DNA of 7,114 bases from Anaerolineae bacterium (GTDB taxonomy: Bacteria > Chloroflexota > Anaerolineae > Anaerolineales > Anaerolineaceae). Positions 5,621 through 7,114 of the stretch are shown piece after piece (position 1 is the first letter of the stretch; every line of letters starts with the position of its first letter). Below the pieces are notes generated by a model, which was given only the letters and a program-made list of their open reading frames with translations, had not been told where the DNA came from and searched no databases. The stretch is taken from assembly GCA_016213455.1 (NCBI GenBank), contig JACRAG010000179.1:1-7114 (forward strand), read 5' to 3'. Made by a program: the position numbers and the translations under genes.

Positions 5621-6333
5621 AACTCACCCTTGTCATTCCTACGTATAACGAAGCGGAGAACCTGCCCCGGTTGGTCTCCGCTTTATTTGATCTGCCCATG
5701 CCGGGCCTTTCGTTGCTGGTGGTGGACGATAACAGCCCCGACGGCACCGGCAAACTGGCTGACGAGCTTTCCGCACAGACGAACGGGCGGGTGGATGTGC
5801 TGCACCGCGCCGGCAAGCTGGGCCTGGGCAGCGCGTATATTCAAGGCTTTCAACACGCGCTGGAGCGCGGCGCGGAGGCGGTGGGGCAGATGGACGCGGA
5901 TTTCTCTCACCCCATCGACAAGCTGCCCGTGCTGGTCGATCTGCTGCAGGGCTGCGACTTTGTGATCGGCTCGCGCTATGTGCCGGGCGGCAAGCTGGAC
6001 GAGCGCTGGCCGGTGTGGCGCAAGGCGCTTTCGGGCTTCGGCAATTTCTACGCTCGCACCATCCTGGGCATGCGCATTCGCGACGTGACCGGCGGCTACA
6101 AACTGTGGAAGGCTGCCACGCTGCGCGGCATGCCGCTGGAGCGCATCCGCTCCAATGGGTATGTCTTCCAGGTGGAGATGAATTATGTCGCCACCAAACT
6201 GGGGTTCACCTGCAAAGAGTCGCCCATCTACTTCGCTGACCGGCGCTGGGGCACCTCCAAGATGAACTTCCGCATCCAGGTGGAGGCTGCTGTGCGCACC
6301 TGGCAGTTGCTGGGTATGTACCGCGACCTGTAA
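5617..6333 (+). CDS. GT2 glycosyltransferase, polyprenol-phosphate mannose synthase-like (DPM1 type)
   Basis: This 238-residue protein matches dolichyl/polyprenyl-phosphate mannosyltransferases, which transfer mannose from GDP-mannose to a polyprenyl phosphate at the inner face of the membrane. Motifs in order: LVIPTYNEAENL (5-16), VVDDNSPDGT (35-44), QMDADFSHP (91-99, with the metal-binding DxD), VIGSRYVPGG (116-125), RDVTGGYKLW (155-164) and RRWGTSKM (209-216). It is the short catalytic-only form: the chain ends soon after GTSKM with no C-terminal membrane domain. A related sugar such as glucose cannot be excluded. The start is a GTG overlapping the regulator stop (GTGA, 5617-5620), so translation is coupled. 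The product would serve as sugar donor for protein O-mannosylation or for envelope glycolipids, but no acceptor enzyme is in the window. Confidence 0.9.
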   Translation: MKLTLVIPTYNEAENLPRLVSALFDLPMPGLSLLVVDDNSPDGTGKLADELSAQTNGRVDVLHRAGKLGLGSAYIQGFQHALERGAEAVGQMDADFSHPIDKLPVLVDLLQGCDFVIGSRYVPGGKLDERWPVWRKALSGFGNFYARTILGMRIRDVTGGYKLWKAATLRGMPLERIRSNGYVFQVEMNYVATKLGFTCKESPIYFADRRWGTSKMNFRIQVEAAVRTWQLLGMYRDL

Positions 6334-6362
6334 AGCCGGTTCGGACGATCCCTTGACCGATG

Positions 6363-6402
6363 CGGCGGGCGATGAGTGAAATCATCCCCCGCCGTTTTGT
6401 TT
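6363..6402 (+). terminator. Intrinsic terminator of the rightward operon
   Basis: Bases 6364-6369 (GGCGGG) pair with 6388-6393 (CCCGCC), and 6371-6375 (GATGA) pair with 6382-6386 (TCATC). One C/C mismatch lies between the two stems and the loop is 6 bases. The base C6363/G6394 extends the stem. TTTTGTTT (6395-6402) follows immediately. The stem starts 30 bases after the glycosyltransferase stop, the normal place for the end of this operon. Confidence 0.88.
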
Positions 6403-6427
6403 GGGGGGTCGTTGGTTGGGTGAAGGT

Positions 6428-6452
6428 GGGAGATCGCCACACGGTGACATGG
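6428..6452 (+). repeat. Repeat family A, shortened copy
   Basis: GGGAGATCGCCACACGGTGA followed by CATGG matches the two ends of the family A unit, but the middle (GCCGGGCTTGCGA in other copies) is missing. The flank GGAACAG also matches that after the copy at 6982. This suggests a deletion derivative. Confidence 0.55.
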
Positions 6453-6491
6453 AACAGCCTACCCAGGCACGCGAAGAGGTGGTCTTCTCCC

Positions 6492-6560
6492 GTAGGTCGC
6501 GGTTTCGGGCGGGTCGAACCGTGGCAGGGCGAACCCTCGTTCCGCCCGAAACCCGACACC
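6492..6560. repeat. Imperfect palindrome, family B copy 1
   Basis: The perfect 12-base arms GGTTTCGGGCGG (6501-6512) and CCGCCCGAAACC (6542-6553) are separated by 29 bases. The pairing extends outward imperfectly (GTAGGTCGC against CGACACC). The arm wording parallels the palindrome at 6828-6894, so the two look like diverged copies of one element. Confidence 0.7.
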
Positions 6561-6570
6561 CCACCCGGCA

Positions 6571-6637
6571 AAGATGTCGGCATCACGGCGGACGAAACTC
6601 GCGCTCATCTTTCTAATGTACGCCGTGACACCGACCT
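6571..6637. repeat. Family C unit followed by an inverted copy
   Basis: AAGATGTCGGCATCACGGCG (6571-6590) recurs as a direct repeat at 7081 with one change. It also pairs imperfectly with the inverted segment ACGCCGTGACACCGACCT (6620-6637). The 28 bases between would be the loop. Confidence 0.65.
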
Positions 6638-6653
6638 ACAAAACGCCTGGCGG

Positions 6654-6695
6654 GAGAGATCGCCACGCTCGCCCGGAGGGCTCGCTCGCGATGAC
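6654..6695 (+). repeat. Repeat family A, long copy
   Basis: It begins GAGAGATCGCCACGC and ends GCGATGAC, like the copies at 6773 and 6982, but the centre carries an extra self-complementary stretch (CGCCCGGAGGGCTCGC). Variation is therefore confined to the hairpin loop region. Confidence 0.7.
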
Positions 6696-6707
6696 ATGTT
6701 TGGGGGT

Positions 6708-6749
6708 GTCGTTGCGAGTCGCCTCCGCAGGAGGCGGCGAAGCAACCTC
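6708..6749 (-). repeat. Repeat family A, inverted copy with strong hairpin
   Basis: GTCGTTGCGAG at the left and GGCGAAGCAACCTC at the right correspond to the reverse complement of family A. Inside, CGCCTCC (6720-6726) and GGAGGCG (6730-6736) form a perfect 7-bp stem with a 3-base loop. GTTGC/GCAAC (6711-6715 and 6742-6746) gives an outer stem. It stands head to head with the copy at 6654-6695. Confidence 0.7.
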
Positions 6750-6772
6750 AGACTCGGACGGTTGCACCGCGG

Positions 6773-6802
6773 GAGAGATCGCCACGCCGGGCTTGCGATG
6801 AT
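6773..6802 (+). repeat. Repeat family A, standard copy 1
   Basis: A 30-base unit beginning GAGAGATCGCCACGCCGGGC. Its first 29 bases are identical to 6982-7010. The last base differs (T here, C there). Confidence 0.85.
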
Positions 6803-6827
6803 ATGGTGAGTTGATGTCGTCCGTCGG

Positions 6828-6894
6828 GTAGGTTGGGTGCAGGGCGGGTAAGGCATGTCAATTGATACGGCTTACTCCGCCCGGAACCCAACAT
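6828..6894. repeat. Imperfect palindrome, family B copy 2
   Basis: The left arm (6830-6854, AGGTTGGGTGCAGGGCGGGT then AAGGC) is largely complementary to the right arm (6869-6894, ending CCGCCCGGAACCCAACAT). The loop is about 14 bases around CAATTG. The short inverse CCCAACCTAC at 6963-6972 also matches the outer end GTAGGTTGGG (6828-6837). Confidence 0.75.
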
Positions 6895-6981
6895 CCGGGT
6901 CAGATGTGTTGGGATTCGGGCGCAAACGAAACGCGTCGGCCCAGGACTCTGCGCGCCCTTCTCCCAACCTACGGGAAAAAC

Positions 6982-7011
6982 GAGAGATCGCCACGCCGGG
7001 CTTGCGATGAC
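6982..7011 (+). repeat. Repeat family A, standard copy 2
   Basis: A direct repeat of 6773-6802 with 29 of 30 bases identical, begun at GAGAGATCGCC and closed by GCGATGAC. The 179 bases between the two copies contain a family B palindrome and no other family A unit, so this is not a tandem or CRISPR-like array. Confidence 0.85.
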
Positions 7012-7027
7012 ACGGAACAGGTTCTTC

Positions 7028-7064
7028 GTAGGGTGCCGTTGGCCGCTTTGGGGCAACCCACCAT
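7028..7064. repeat. Short imperfect palindrome related to family B
   Basis: GTAGGGTGCCGTTGG at the left and GGGGCAACCCACCAT at the right pair imperfectly around a GCCGC loop. The GTAGG(G/T)T...AACCCA(A/C)CAT layout resembles family B in reduced form. Confidence 0.55.
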
Positions 7065-7080
7065 CTAGTTTTCGTGTCAT

Positions 7081-7114
7081 AAGATGTCGGCGTCACGGCG
7101 GAGGAGATGCGCAC
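7081..7114 (+). repeat. Family C, second copy (runs to window edge)
   Basis: AAGATGTCGGCGTCACGGCG then GA repeats 6571-6592 with one substitution in 22 bases. Similarity continues more loosely to the window end. An inverted partner, if present as at 6620-6637, would lie outside the window. Confidence 0.7.

Larger units (their letters stand above)
6403..7114. other. Gene-free, repeat-rich intergenic region
   Basis: About 710 bases with no supported gene. Open frames exist on both strands, but they run through repeat units, lack plausible ribosome sites and encode Arg/Pro/Gly/Ser-rich sequences without family features. The stretch is instead a patchwork of short imperfect palindromes and direct repeats, described separately. 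It continues past the right edge. Such mosaics are commonly seen between genes in Anaerolineae-like genomes (general knowledge). Confidence 0.75.

Noticed and set aside
6773..7011. Possible CRISPR array from the exact 29-base repeat
   Set aside because: There are only two exact copies, 179 bases apart, with diverged and inverted copies nearby and no regular spacers or cas genes.
6360..7114. Several open frames of 60-149 codons on both strands after the terminator
   Set aside because: They run through palindromic repeats, lack ribosome sites, and resemble each other only because of the repeats (for example AVTPT on both strands).

Overview
The window looks like a chromosomal piece of a GC-rich bacterium, most likely a Chloroflexota of the Anaerolineae type. 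The pointers are the gene styles (a secreted sulfatase-modifying-factor-like protein with an IYLP linker, a roadblock/LC7 plus V4R pair) and an intergenic region full of short imperfect palindromes. This assignment comes from general familiarity with such genomes, not from a search. Eight protein genes are supported, no RNA genes and no intact mobile element.

Layout. (1) Positions 922 down to 1, minus strand: an AT-rich gene cut by the left window edge. It encodes an exported protein with a signal peptide, a split carboxypeptidase-regulatory-like beta-sandwich and a formylglycine-generating-enzyme (FGE/SUMF1) type domain. (2) 3508 down to 1037, minus strand: a compact three-gene operon for a complete NitT/TauT-type ABC importer (binding lipoprotein, ATPase, permease; the last two overlap by 4 bases). 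(3) 3509-3707: a divergent control region with one promoter candidate each way and two near-perfect palindromes on the rightward side. (4) 3708-6333, plus strand: a four-gene operon of a roadblock/LC7 protein (TTG start), a cysteine-rich V4R protein, a response regulator with a degenerate GGDEF-like output domain (GTG start) and a polyprenol-phosphate-mannose-synthase-like GT2 glycosyltransferase (GTG start, overlapping). It ends in a strong intrinsic terminator at 6363-6402. (5) 6403-7114: no gene. This stretch is a mosaic of at least three families of short inverted and direct repeats.

How the genes may work together. The importer brings in a small solute whose identity the sequence does not show. 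The rightward operon is the most interesting part. A roadblock scaffold, a V4R domain that probably binds a small hydrophobic ligand or metal, and a receiver protein whose GGDEF-like domain lacks the catalytic signature together resemble a signalling module without its own kinase or GTPase. It is translationally coupled to an enzyme making a lipid-linked sugar donor. A link between sensing and envelope glycosylation is an inference from gene order only.
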